NCBI GenBank assembly: GCA_916610825.1
Contig: OU744447.1
Span: 7,881,402 to 7,945,401, forward strand
Direction: 5' to 3'
Source: Haliclystus octoradiatus
Taxonomy: Eukaryota; Cnidaria; Staurozoa; Stauromedusae; Haliclystidae
DNA length: 64,000 nucleotides
The position numbers were made by a program, and so were the translations under genes. Below, piece after piece: positions 43,448 through 53,892 of this stretch (position 1 is the first letter of the stretch; each line of letters begins with the position of its first letter). The notes beneath the pieces were generated by a model. It made no database searches. It saw only the letters and a list, made by a program, of their open reading frames with translations, and was not told the origin of the DNA.

Positions 43448-43568
43448 ATGGATAAAATCAAATCTTTTTTAGGAAAGAAAGAAGAAAACAAACTCAACCC
43501 AGAAGAGCATATAAAAAGGCTCAGAGAAGTTTTGCAACCAGAATGCGAAGTTCGAGGAAGTGTGGATG
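43448..43568 (+). CDS. COA7: COA7 exon 1
   Basis: Start ATG at 43448. It encodes a lysine-rich N-terminus and LREVLQPECEVRGSVD, containing the first repeat cysteine. Donor GTAAAG, phase 1. This start is preferred because no other upstream in-frame ATG precedes the conserved region. Confidence 0.85.
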
Positions 43569-46500
43569 GTAAAGTGTAATCATCATCATCATTATTTATT
43601 CAGGACTTGAATAGGGCCCAGCCACCTAAGCTATAAGACAAGCAAGACTGATTTATATATATATAAATATAATAGCACTAAGACAGTAAGACTTATCTAT
43701 ATAATATTTATACTGTAGCTAAAAATAAAGTATTGCAAAATCCGTGTGTGTCTTTGGCCATTTATTTGTGCTGTCTTATAATATTGGTGAAGACCTCAAT
43801 CAATCTGTAGGCTACTCCATATTTGTAAATTGTAACTTTTTTTTCTAAAATTTCCAGCCTGTCATCAATTGGGTGAATTCTATCAAATAGTTGAGAAGAA
43901 CTTGCAAATGGCGGATACAACATGGAGAACAAATTGTTATGATCGAGATGTGGGTGAAAGCTGTTTTTCATTAGGTTATATGCTTCTGAGCAAGAAAGGT
44001 ATGTAGGCCTTAGAATCAATCATTCAAGGGTCGCTTTTTAAATAATACCCACCGATCATCCTACATGGCAAGCAGTTTTATTTGATGAAGCTTTATCTAG
44101 TTTTTCGGTGGGTGTAAAATACCGACTCGCCGACCACACAGACCAGATTGATTTAATCTAGAATTTCAGGGTTGACATGACGAATACTTCACGGCGTTGT
44201 CAGAATATTTTGTAAGAACTTTCTGCTGAAGATTTATAAATTTTCTTTAATAGGTATGTTCTCCGTCGAATTAATTCTTCCAATTTGTTCAGCTCAACAA
44301 TTCAACTGAGAAAGCATCGACACAATTATGACACGCACATCAATCCACGTTGTTTATGTTTCGTAGTAATACATATTTACGAGATGTGGATTGTTATTAT
44401 TCCTGTTATTGTTATGTGGGACCTTGACTGTAAATTTCATGTAAATTTAAACAGTTATTCAAGTTTTCACTACGAAACATAAACAACGTGGATTGATGTG
44501 CGTGTCATAATTGTGTCGATGCTTTCCCAGTTGAATTGTTGAGCTGAACAAATTGGAAGAATTAATTCGACAGAGAACATACCTATTAAAGAAAATTTAT
44601 AAATCTTCAGGACTTCAGCAGACATCGTATTTATTTGCAAGATAATAAATAACGGAGTGAAGCAAAAGTTGCACTTGCACGGACCGTCGGACGAATGTGT
44701 ACATTCCCATCAAAATCATATACAGTATGGCTTGGAAGTTTCAATTCTAGCCTATTCATGCTTTAAGGGTCACTAAATATGAAGCATAACACACTTTTTT
44801 TGCTGATGATACAACATTACAATGGTCCTCAAATAACAAGGAAGACCTTGAAAATGAAATAAACAAAGAATTGAAATCTGTGGCGCGTTGGTTTTACGAA
44901 AATCATTTGACTCTACACCCAGACAAATGTAAATATATGCTTTTCAACCATGCCAGACTTTTATCTATATCTTTATCACTTGATGGTCATGCTCTGGAAC
45001 ATTGCGGTTCTCTACAAAAGAATCATTTCATTAAATTTGTAGGTGTACTGATCGATGATGATCTCAGTTGGAAAGCCCATGCCAATTTTGTTGCTTCCAA
45101 ATTACGTAAAACAATCTTCACCCTAATTCGTCTAAAAAATTTCTTAACTTTGAAGCATAAATTAATAATTTACAATTCTTTATGCAAACCTCACTTTGAG
45201 TATTGTATTGAGATCTGGGGTCATGCAAATGTTTCACGGTTAGAGTTGCTGTAGAAAAAGTGTGTGAGGATTATAATGAACGCAAAGTACCTATCCCATG
45301 CCGATCCACTGATGAAATATTTAGGTATCTTGAAATTCAAAGATTTATACAATTTAAAGGTGGTTTCTTTTATGCATAGATTGTTAATTGCCAATGATTC
45401 TGTCCCATCTTTTTTACTATCAATGTTTAATTTTTTTGAATCCAGATTCAGAAAGTTGAATGTCTTCGAAATTCCTTTTGCAACTAAAAAAATGCTACAA
45501 TCATTACCAAGTTATAGATTTCCAACACTTTGGAATGGTTTCACTTATACCTTTCCTGAAAATTTATATTCATTGTCTAATACTTTCATCAACTATATTC
45601 GAAAGAACATTTTAAAATCCTACTATTCGGTTTGCATACAAAGACTGTTATGTATGTTGCTAAATTGTATTATTTTTTTTATATTAGCCTATGTTAACTT
45701 CTTAATTACAATTATTTTTTGAATTTTCTTTACTGTAGTTTAAATTCACCATTTTTATTTTAATCTTTTACCCATGTCATTCATAAACTCTATAGCGCCT
45801 CTCAATAGACAAGCAAGTTTTGCTTACGAGATGACGTCAACCACTGTATATCATATTTCATAAATCAATGTCTTTAGTCTGTAAATATTTTTTTTTATCA
45901 TGTGGTTGAAATAAAATTCTATTCTATTCTATTCTATACTATACATATTTAAACCACATGCTAAAATTTTACATATTTTTGTATCATTATGTCCCGTGTG
46001 AAAAAAGTTCAGGAATTCATGAACGGCTCATGAACAATGAAAATTTGAGTCATTTAACGTACATGAACTCCTGAACTGTTTTTTGCTGGGGATGAACCCT
46101 ACAAATAAAATTGGCTAGCATTAACCCAGACTAAGAAATACATTGAGTTCATGAACAATGAAAATTTGGGGCGATTTAACATTCATGAACAGTTCATGAA
46201 CAATGAAAATTTTGGGCGAGTTAACGTTCATGAACAGTTCATGAACAATAAAATTTGGGGTGATTTAACGTTCATGAACGATGAAAATTTGAGGCCATTT
46301 AATGTTCATGAACAATGAAAATTTGGGGCCATTTAAAGTTCATGAATTCCTGATCTATTTTTCGCTGGGGATGAACCCTTCGATTAATTTGGCTGGCATT
46401 AACACAGACTAACAAATACATCAAGTTCATGAACTTCGTAAACTGTTCATGTGTTAGTCTTTCTTTAAAACAGAGACATGTTTTGTTGATATTCCTAATT

Positions 46501-47605
46501 TAATTATACGTTGTAGTTTCCTGTCCTTCATCAGCACTCTGCCAAAATTTTATCATAAAATTTCAACATAAATTTTGAAAATTGCTTATCCTGAAAATTT
46601 CCAAGCAAATCTACTAGCTAATAAAATTGCAGGATAACGTTCAATTATTATGTCTTATTTAAGAGTAACAGTTCATGGACAGTTCCTGACATTTGAGCGT
46701 CTTAACGTCCATGAACTGTTTTCACGGGAGTAATTCATGAACTAGTTCACACCTTTGAAAATCATCAAGCAAGCCAAAAACAGTTGAAAATTTCATCTGA
46801 GCCTGTGTAGACTCCGTCTAAAGATCACATAAAGGTTGACACATTGAGTATCAAACAAGTGTAGTCATTGGTTTTACTTATTAATTTATTAAGTACTCTG
46901 TAATTTATTGACATTGAGCACCTTAATGGAACAACATTGACCAGCGGTCGCTACGGGCTCAACTCAAATTAAGCGTAGTGTAAATTCAACGATCAATGTC
47001 AGTCATAACTTCGATAAGACTTCAAATTTAAAGTTTCAGCATGGTTTCAGGTTTCAGGCACAAAAGAATAAAAACAACAAACACACACATAACGCTAAGC
47101 ACGTAGAGCCCTTTGCCCCTTCAACACTGCATTCGGATCAACAGTTCAACACAATCTTGTAATTAACAGTCTTGCTATAAACTTTTTTGTGATAGACGAC
47201 AAAGATGTTACGGAAGCATTAACATTGTTTGAGAAAGCATGTAAACAAGATGTTTGGGGTGCATGTCATAATGCTGGACTTTTATATCATTCCACAATGA
47301 AAGATATGCCTGATATCAAAACTGATTCAAAAAAAGCTATCGAGAACTTTACAAAAGCATGTGATGGTGGATATAGAAACTCTTGTTTTTATTTAAGTGC
47401 AATTTATTTAAATGGTACAGACGATGTTAATAAAGATTTGAAGAAAGCACAGGAATATTCTGTTACTAGTTGTGATATGGGTCACGGATGGGCTTGTGCT
47501 AATTTAGCTAGAATGTATATGATAGGAGATGGTGTTGAAAAAGATGAAAATAAAGCAAGTGCTTATAAAAAGAAAGCGAAACAACTTATGAAAGGCAATC
47601 AATAA
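43448..47605 (+). CDS. COA7: Cytochrome c oxidase assembly factor 7 (Sel1-repeat), three exons
   Basis: COA7 is a soluble mitochondrial intermembrane-space protein of Sel1-like repeats stabilised by disulfides and needed for respiratory complex assembly. Exons: 43448-43568, 43858-43998, 47196-47605; phases 1 and 1; total 672 nt, 223 aa (human COA7 is 231 aa). Diagnostic blocks are ACHNAGLLYHS, ACDGGYRNSCFYLSAIYL, CDMGHGWACANLARMY and GDGVEKDENKA, closely matching human COA7 in order and spacing, with paired cysteines in each repeat. The N-terminus (MDKIKSFLGKKEE) has no convincing cleavable presequence, as known for the family. Exon 3 starts after acceptor GTGATAG, giving a GAC codon. A possible ATTAAA polyadenylation signal lies at 47675-47680. 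Confidence 0.93.
43858..43998 (+). CDS. COA7: COA7 exon 2
   Basis: Acceptor AAATTTCCAG, donor GTATGT. ACHQLGEFYQIVEKN and GESCFSLGYMLLSKK are Sel1 helices corresponding to human GCYRLVDYL and DSCYKLGAYYV. Phase 1 in and out. Confidence 0.88.
44223..44623. repeat. Large near-perfect palindrome in COA7 intron 2
   Basis: Arms 44223-44370 and about 44471-44623 are reverse complements with few mismatches, separated by about 100 nt. It starts CTGCTGAAGATTTATAAATT and mirrors at the right. A transcript could fold into a stem of about 150 bp. No ORF of note was seen. Confidence 0.85.
44790..45945 (+). mobile_element. 5'-truncated LINE in COA7 intron 2
   Basis: It begins within the RT domain at FADDTTL (the F-A-D-D catalytic box), continues with SVARWFYENHLTLHPDKCKY, FVGVLIDDDLSW and KPHFEYCIEIWG, and has a TAG stop at 45253-45255 separating two open parts. 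A short (ATTCT)n tail ends the element at about 45945, typical of CR1/Jockey-like LINE 3' ends. Same strand as COA7. Confidence 0.8.
46010..46340. repeat. GTTCATGAAC minisatellite
   Basis: Repeated units of roughly 35-55 nt built of GTTCATGAAC palindromes, CAATGAAAATTTGGGG and ATTTAACG. Looser copies of the motif are at 990-1070, 46430-46760, 48785-48890 and 53230-53320. Confidence 0.75.
46921..47120. repeat. Dispersed repeat R3 in COA7 intron 2
   Basis: Ends about 75 bp before COA7 exon 3, contributing the region just upstream of its branch/acceptor area. Confidence 0.7.
47196..47605 (+). CDS. COA7: COA7 exon 3 and stop
   Basis: 136 codons including stop TAA. It holds the three best conserved Sel1 repeats, ending KKAKQLMKGNQ. 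The preceding intron (43999-47195, 3.2 kb) contains a large palindrome, a LINE 3' end and a GTTCATGAAC minisatellite. Confidence 0.93.
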
Positions 47606-48879
47606 TGATTCACAATGTTAATTGATTTTATTTATTGTTAGATTTTTATATTATAATATCTTGATATTACCTATATTAAAAACTGAGGGCCACATATCTA
47701 AAACAGAAAGCTTCACAGATAAACTTGCCGTTTTAGATCTGTTGCTCTCGGTCTGTTATTGTTGGTAAAAGAATAGGGTTCTGTTAATTTGTCAAAAAAA
47801 TATATGTAAAATGATAATACTGAGAATATATTTTACCAGCAATGACTTACCCTCCTTCCTGGGTTCAATGTGGGCAGGGTTGTTGATTGGAGAGATCAAT
47901 GGGGAGTTTTAGTTATGAACTCTATGGTTATGAAGTAGCCTGCACACAGACCTTACCGGATCAAAATCTAACTTTCTCGTTAGTAAGGTCTGCGCACCTG
48001 AGCGAAATCTCTTGTTCTGATAGAAAGTTTGATTTGGTCATGTAAGGTCTGCGCACAAAATAGAAGTAAAGCCTCAAAGACGGCAAAATGAAATGAGATT
48101 TTTTTTTTCGTAATAAAGAATGTAAAAAAAAGGAAGATCCAATTAAAAAACAAATATCAAACACAGTGATACTAATGATACTAATTCTGTACATTTTGAT
48201 GGATAATTTTGAGAGTTATTAGCGTACATACGTTTGAAGCAACTCTCTTTTATATGTTAAGATATACGGTGTAATCCGATTAAATGCAATTATACTGCCA
48301 TGTGCAATGTTCATGTATTGCATTCCATCACATTCTAAAAGCAACATTAAACACATACCGAACATGTTGTTCATTCATTCATTCATTTTATTTATTTAAC
48401 CTCGTATTTTACTGTGGCAATACAAGAATACCGCAGTTACCGCGTGGGTACGTTTTACAAAATAACGAGCTAAAACCTATTTATATACTGACGTCAAATC
48501 ACGTTTAAAAATTTGAATTAAAGTAAATAAATAATAACAATAATAAATAAATAACTATTGTGATAATTAAAGTAGAAACAAGTTGATAAAATTTGATTCA
48601 TCAGATTGAATGTTTGCGAGTTCATATCCATCACATTCTAAAAGCAACAATAAAACGAATTCCGAACACTTTGCAATTTAGTCTCATTCTATTATTTCTA
48701 TTTGAATTATTCATCAGATTAATTCCAAATTTGTTTGATCAGATCTTACAAATTTATGACCTTTCTCTTGAGCCCTGTGGATAAAGTTCATGAGTTCATG
48801 AACATAAAATTGCCTAAATGTTCATGAACAGTTTATGGAATGTTCATGAAAATCTAGGCAATTTCACTTTCATGAATCG
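47606..48879. other. COA7 3' flank
   Basis: Possible ATTAAA signal at 47675. GGTCTGCGCAC repeats at 47958-48056 (one inverted hAT-like end, TAGCCTGCACACAGACC) and a duplicated CATCACATTCTAAAAGCAAC at 48325 and 48630. No gene. Confidence 0.5.
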
Positions 48880-48990
48880 GTTTATGAACATCATCATCAT
48901 TTATTCAGAACCTGATAAGTCCACATAGAACTTTTTTCACAGGACTGATTGTAAAACTAAAATATATGATATACAGTAATAAAAACATTA
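48880..48990 (-). repeat. Retroelement 3' tail
   Basis: CATCATCATTTATTCAGAAC followed by TGATAAGTCCACATAGAACT, matching 61990-62060; similar shorter tails at 8788-8810, 43577-43605 and 57375-57412. Read on the complement, they end in CTGAATAAATGATGATG. Confidence 0.6.
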
Positions 48991-49029
48991 AATTATACAC
49001 ATTATTAGTAATATCAATTAATATAATCT

Positions 49030-49187
49030 TAAAACAAAAGAGCCAATGCTTACGTTGGCGTTTAAATGCTTCTCAAGGGGACGTTTGATACTTGTCCGTC
49101 TGGAAACCTCCTTCATTGTAGACGGGACATCCTTTAACTTATGCACACCAGCATTTGAAATGAATGGCAATTGCTTGAACTGGTGTA
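49030..49187. repeat. Left half of the repeat that received the Harbinger array
   Basis: The sequence up to GGTGTAA is similar to about 63040-63185. The right half resumes at 53086 (ATGTCATTG...GGTATGTGG). Confidence 0.6.
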
Positions 49188-49323
49188 AAGCCGGGTTTCC
49201 ACTTGACGAAAATTTCGCTGCAGCGAAAAATTCGCGGCTACTTTCGCGACGAAATTTTCGCTGGTTCATTTCCACTTGAAATTTTTTTCGCGCGCCAAAA
49301 TCTACGTTTTATGAAAATCCATC

Positions 49324-49982
49324 ATGGAACCAGTCAATTTGGAAGCTGTATTGCTTGCACGACTACAAATTATTCAAATGTTTCTGCTCAGAAGACGTAG
49401 AGTTTATGCAAGAAAATACAGTAAACCATTCTGGATCCGGAAATTATTTGAAGAGAGGAAAGAGAAAGGAGAGTTTCATTTACTCGTAAAGGAAATGAAG
49501 CTCTACGACATCGAATATTTTTACCGTTCTCTTCGAAAATATGTCATTCGACATTTGAACAATTTTATGTAATGATTGGTCTAAAGATTGAAAAGAACGA
49601 TACTCACATGAGAAAACCATGTGTTTGTTTGCGTTATTTGGTGACTGGAGAATGGAGATTCACAATTGACAAAATACAGGCTACAAATTTCAGGCAACAA
49701 AGCAATACAGGCTACAAATTTCATCCCGCCATCTTGTTTGCTGAAAATGTCATGACAACTTCATTTTCAGATGATTTGCATTGGTTTGATTCACTTTTCG
49801 CTGCAGCGAATCGCAAAAAAGTAGGATCAATTCCAACTACTTTTTTCGCTTCAGCGAAAGTTGCAGCGAAACCTGCGTGGTCCAAAATTGTGTGCAACGT
49901 CACACAGCGCATGCGTACTTTGCTTTTTAGCCGCGAAAATTTCGCTGCAGCGAATTTTTCGTCAAGTGGAAACCGGGCTTAA
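49324..49982 (+). pseudogene. Harbinger transposase N-terminal remnant, array copy 1
   Basis: Two overlapping frames, 49324-49572 (82 aa) and 49572-49982. Homology to Harbinger transposase passes from the first to the second frame near 49535, so one frameshift separates them. After LRYLVTGE the similarity stops and the sequence becomes terminal non-coding element DNA read through. The same break recurs in the other copies, so it predates amplification. Confidence 0.7.
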
Positions 49983-50116
49983 AGCCGGGTTTCCACTTGA
50001 CGAAAATTTCGCTGCAGCGAAAAATTCGCGGCTACTTTCGCGGCGAAATTTTCGCTGGTTCATTTCCACTTGAAATTTTTTCGCGCGCCAAAATCTACAT
50101 TTTATGAAAATCCATC

Positions 50117-50799
50117 ATGGCACCAGTCAATTTGGAAGCTGTATTGCTTGCACGACTACAAATTATTCAAATGTTTCTGCTCAGAAGACGTAGAGTTTAT
50201 GCAGGAAAATACAGTAAACCATTCTGGGTCCGGAAATTATTTGAAGAGAGGAAAGAGAAAGGAGAGTTTCATTTACTCGTAATGGAAATGAAGCTCTACG
50301 ACATCGAATATTTTTAACGTTCTCTTCGAAAATTTGTCATTCGACATTTGAACAATTTTATGTAATGATTGGTCTAAAAATTGAAAAGAACGATACTCAC
50401 ATGAGAAAACCATGTGTTTGTTTGCGTTATTTGGTGACTGGAGAATGGAGATTCACAATTGACAAAATACAGGCTACAAATTTCAGGCAACAAAGCAATA
50501 CAGGCTACAAATTTCATCCCGCCATCTTGTTTGCTGAAAATGTCATGACAACTTCATTTTCAGATGATTTGCATTGGTTTGATTCACTTTTCGCTGCAGC
50601 GAATCGCAAAAAAGTAGGATCAATTCCAACTACTTTTTTCGCTTCAGCGAAAGTTGCAGCGAAACCTGCGTGGTCCAAAATTGTGTGCAACGTCACACAG
50701 CGCATGCGTACTTTGCTTTTTAGCCGCGAAAATTTCGCTGCAGCGAAAAATTCGCGGCTACTTTCGCGGCGAAATTTTCGCTGGTTCATTTCCACTTGA
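50117..50799 (+). pseudogene. Harbinger transposase remnant, array copy 2
   Basis: Same arrangement as copy 1, but the first frame ends early (stop after DIEYF at 50315-50317 where other copies have a tyrosine). The right terminal repeat is fused with the left one of copy 3. Confidence 0.65.
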
Positions 50800-50843
50800 A
50801 ATTTTTTTCGCGCGCCAAAATCTACATTTTATGAGAATCCATC

Positions 50844-51520
50844 ATGGCACCAGTCAATTTGGAAGCTGTATTGCTTGCACGACTACAAATCATTCAAATG
50901 TTTCTGCTCAGAAGACGTAGAGTTTATGCAAGAAAATACAGTAAACCATTCTGGATCCGGAAATTATTTGAAGAGAGGAAAGAGAAAGGAGAGTTTCATT
51001 TACTCGTAAAGGAAATGAAGCTCTACGACATCGAATATTTTTACCGTTCTCTTCGAAAATATGTCATTCGACATTTGAACAATTTTATGTAATGATTGGT
51101 CTAAAGATTGAAAAGAACGATACTCACATGAGAAAACCATGTGTTTGTTTGCGTTATTTGGTGACTGGAGAATGGAGATTCACAATTGACAAAATACAGG
51201 CTACAAATTTCAGGCAACAAAGCAATACAGGCTACAAATTTCATCCCGCCATCTTGTTTGCTGAAAATGTCATGACAACTTCATTTTCAGATGATTTGCA
51301 TTGGTTTGATTCACTTTTCGCTGCAGCGAATCGCAAAAAAGTAGGATCAATTCCAACTACTTTTTTCGCTTCAGCGAAAGTTGCAGCGAAACCTGCGTGG
51401 TCCAAAATTGTGTGCAACGTCACACAGCGCATGCGTACTTTGCTTTTTAGCCGCGAAAATTTCGCTGCAGCGAATTTTTCGTCAAGTGGAAACCGGGCTT
51501 TAAGCCGGGTTTCCACTTGA
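50844..51520 (+). pseudogene. Harbinger transposase remnant, array copy 3
   Basis: 82-aa first frame 50844-51092 and second frame from 51092. Nearly identical to copy 4. Confidence 0.65.
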
Positions 51521-51637
51521 CGAAAATTTCGCTGCAGCGAAAAATTCGCGGCTACTTTCGCGGCGAAATTTTCGCTGGTTCATTTCCACTTGAAATTTTT
51601 TTCGCGCGCCAAAATCTACATTTTATGAGAATCCATC

Positions 51638-52314
51638 ATGGCACCAGTCAATTTGGAAGCTGTATTGCTTGCACGACTACAAATCATTCAAATGTTTCTG
51701 CTCAGAAGACGTAGAGTTTATGCAAGAAAATACAGTAAACCATTCTGGATCCGGAAATTATTTGAAGAGAGGAAAGAGAAAGGAGAGTTTCATTTACTCG
51801 TAAAGGAAATGAAGCTCTACGACATCGAATATTTTTACCGTTCTCTTCGAAAATATGTCATTCGACATTTGAACAATTTTATGTAATGATTGGTCTAAAG
51901 ATTGAAAAGAACGATACTCACATGAGAAAACCATGTGTTTGTTTGCGTTATTTGGTGACTGGAGAATGGAGATTCACAATTGACAAAATACAGGCTACAA
52001 ATTTCAGGCAACAAAGCAATACAGGCTACAAATTTCATCCCGCCATCTTGTTTGCTGAAAATGTCATGACAACTTCATTTTCAGATGATTTGCATTGGTT
52101 TGATTCACTTTTCGCTGCAGCGAATCGCAAAAAAGTAGGATCAATTCCAACTACTTTTTTCGCTTCAGCGAAAGTTGCAGCGAAACCTGCGTGGTCCAAA
52201 ATTGTGTGCAACGTCACACAGCGCATGCGTACTTTGCTTTTTAGCCGCGAAAATTTCGCTGCAGCGAATTTTTCGTCAAGTGGAAACCGGGCTTTAAGCC
52301 GGGTTTCCACTTGA
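51638..52314 (+). pseudogene. Harbinger transposase remnant, array copy 4
   Basis: First frame 51638-51886, second frame 51886-52314. Protein-level identical to copy 3 as far as can be read. Confidence 0.65.
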
Positions 52315-52431
52315 CGAAAATTTCGCTACAGCGAAAAATTCGCGGCTACTTTCGCGGCGAAATTTTCGCTGGTTCATTTCCACTTGAAATTTTTTTCGCG
52401 CGCCAAAATCTACAATTTATGAGAATCCATC

Positions 52432-53189
52432 ATGGCACCAGTCAATTTGGAAGCTGTATTGCTTGCACGACTACAAATCATTCAAATGTTTCTGCTCAGA
52501 AGACGTAGAGAAGACGTTTATGCAAGAAAATACAGTAAACCATTCTGGATCCGGAAATTATTTGAAGAGAGGAAAGAGAAAGGAGAGTTTCATTTACTCG
52601 TAAAGGAAATGAAGATCTACGACATCGAATATTTTTACCGTTCTCTTCGAAAATATGTCATTCGACATTTGAACAATTTTATGTAATGATTGGTCTAAAA
52701 TTTGAAAAGAACGATACTCACATGAGAAAACCATGTGTTTGTTTGCGTTATTTGGTGACTGGATTCACAATTGACAAAATACAGGCTACAAATTTCAGGC
52801 AACAAAGCAATACAGGCTACAAATTTCATCCCGCCATCTTGTTTGCTGAAAATGTCATGACAACATCATTTTCAGATGATTTGCATTGGTTTGATTCACT
52901 TTTCGCTGCAGCGAATCGCAAAAAAGTAGGATCAATTCCAACTACTTTTTTCGCTTCAGCGAAAGTTGCAGCGAAACCTGCGTGGTCCAAAATTGTGTGC
53001 AACGTCACACAGCGCATGCGTACTTGGCTTTTTAGCCGCGAAATTTTCGCTGCAGCGAATTTTTCGTCAAGTGGAAACCGGGCTTTAAATGTCATTGTGG
53101 GTGTAAGATTGTGTTCTGGAGGTATGTGGTTTACAAAACATATGGAACAGCCGAGGAGGAGCTACGTTGAATTTGATTTTATGGGTTAA
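52432..53189 (+). pseudogene. Harbinger transposase remnant, array copy 5
   Basis: Carries a 6-nt in-frame duplication (RRRREDVYAR) and a 6-nt deletion after LVTG. The second frame runs out of the element into the flanking repeat. It is the most diverged unit. Confidence 0.65.
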
Positions 53190-53336
53190 CATTAATTGAT
53201 TAATCAATTAATTAATTAATTAACATTAATTCAGTTTTTGACAGTTCATAGAATTTTCATGAAAATCTGGGCAATTTCACATCTACGAATCAGTTCATGA
53301 ACTGTTCATAACTGTTCAGTGTTCATTAGCTCACCA

Positions 53337-53465
53337 GGGTCTGAAGAAAGGACCTTCTGGAATCATCCAGAACATTTCAATATTTTCTTTCTAGAATCTA
53401 CGACTGTAGGAATTAATCTGCTCTAGCTTTCTAGAATCTAGGATTCCACTTTTGTTAGACCCTGG
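53337..53465. mobile_element. GGTCCGAC family MITE between array and RAD23
   Basis: GGGTCTGAAGAAAGGACCTT at left, TTTTGTTAGACCCTGG at right, shortened interior. Confidence 0.68.
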
Positions 53466-53781
53466 ATGACGATTGAAGGTTTAGATATCTGTAGGCATAT
53501 CAAAACAAGACACTATTTAAAAGTACTGATATTGATTTGGGTTGTTTTAATAATCAATTCAGTATTTTCTATCAATTGCATTAAAAATAATACAAGCAAT
53601 AATATCAGCAATAATCACTTTCAAACCAAAATAATGAAATATTGTCTTTTTATAACTTTTGAAAAACAGCAAAGTAGTAAAGTAGACTCAATATTGTGTT
53701 CTCGTTTACATGTTGAGAATTTGTTCTTTGAAGACATTAAATGGATCTGAATAATTTGTTGATTTGATATTAAATTTAAAA

Positions 53782-53892
53782 TTAATCATCAAATCCTTGA
53801 GATAGCAAGAAATTTGCAGCCAGATTTTCATTCTTGTCACATGCAAAATAGGCTTGAACCACTAGATTTTCATTGAATCCCAAAGCTTTTAA
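53782..53892 (-). CDS. RAD23B: RAD23 exon 11: UBA2 and stop
   Basis: [20 protein letters not shown] and NLAANFLL match UBA2, ending SQGFDD and stop TAA at 53784-53782. It is separated from the previous exon by 474 bp that hold an old hAT-like insertion. Confidence 0.95.
   Translation of the reverse strand, partial: LKALGFNENLVVQAYFACDKNENLAANFLLSQGFDD

Larger units (their letters stand above)
49188..53085 (+). mobile_element. Tandem array of five Harbinger-like non-autonomous elements
   Basis: Units are about 790 bp, with inverted ends AAGCCGGGTTTCCACTTGAC and its near complement at the right end. Copies: 49188-49980, 49982 to about 50745, about 50740-51500, 51502-52294, 52296-53085. Single bases separate most units. 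Copies 2 and 3 are fused through their terminal repeats. Each unit encodes a PIF/Harbinger transposase N-terminal segment: RRRRVYARKYSKPFWIRKLF, GEFHLLVKEM, then in another frame KIEKNDTHMRK and LRYLVTG. The catalytic DDE part is missing. Repeated TTCGCTGCAGCGAA palindromes sit near the ends. Flanks TA(A) agree with a short target duplication. Confidence 0.85.

Noticed and set aside
49188-53085. CRISPR-like or satellite array
   Set aside because: Units of about 790 bp have inverted ends and transposase homology; no short repeat-spacer pattern.
49572-53189. Series of 136-167 aa ORFs as a tandem host gene family
   Set aside because: They are read-through of Harbinger-like units, including terminal repeats, with identical frame breaks.
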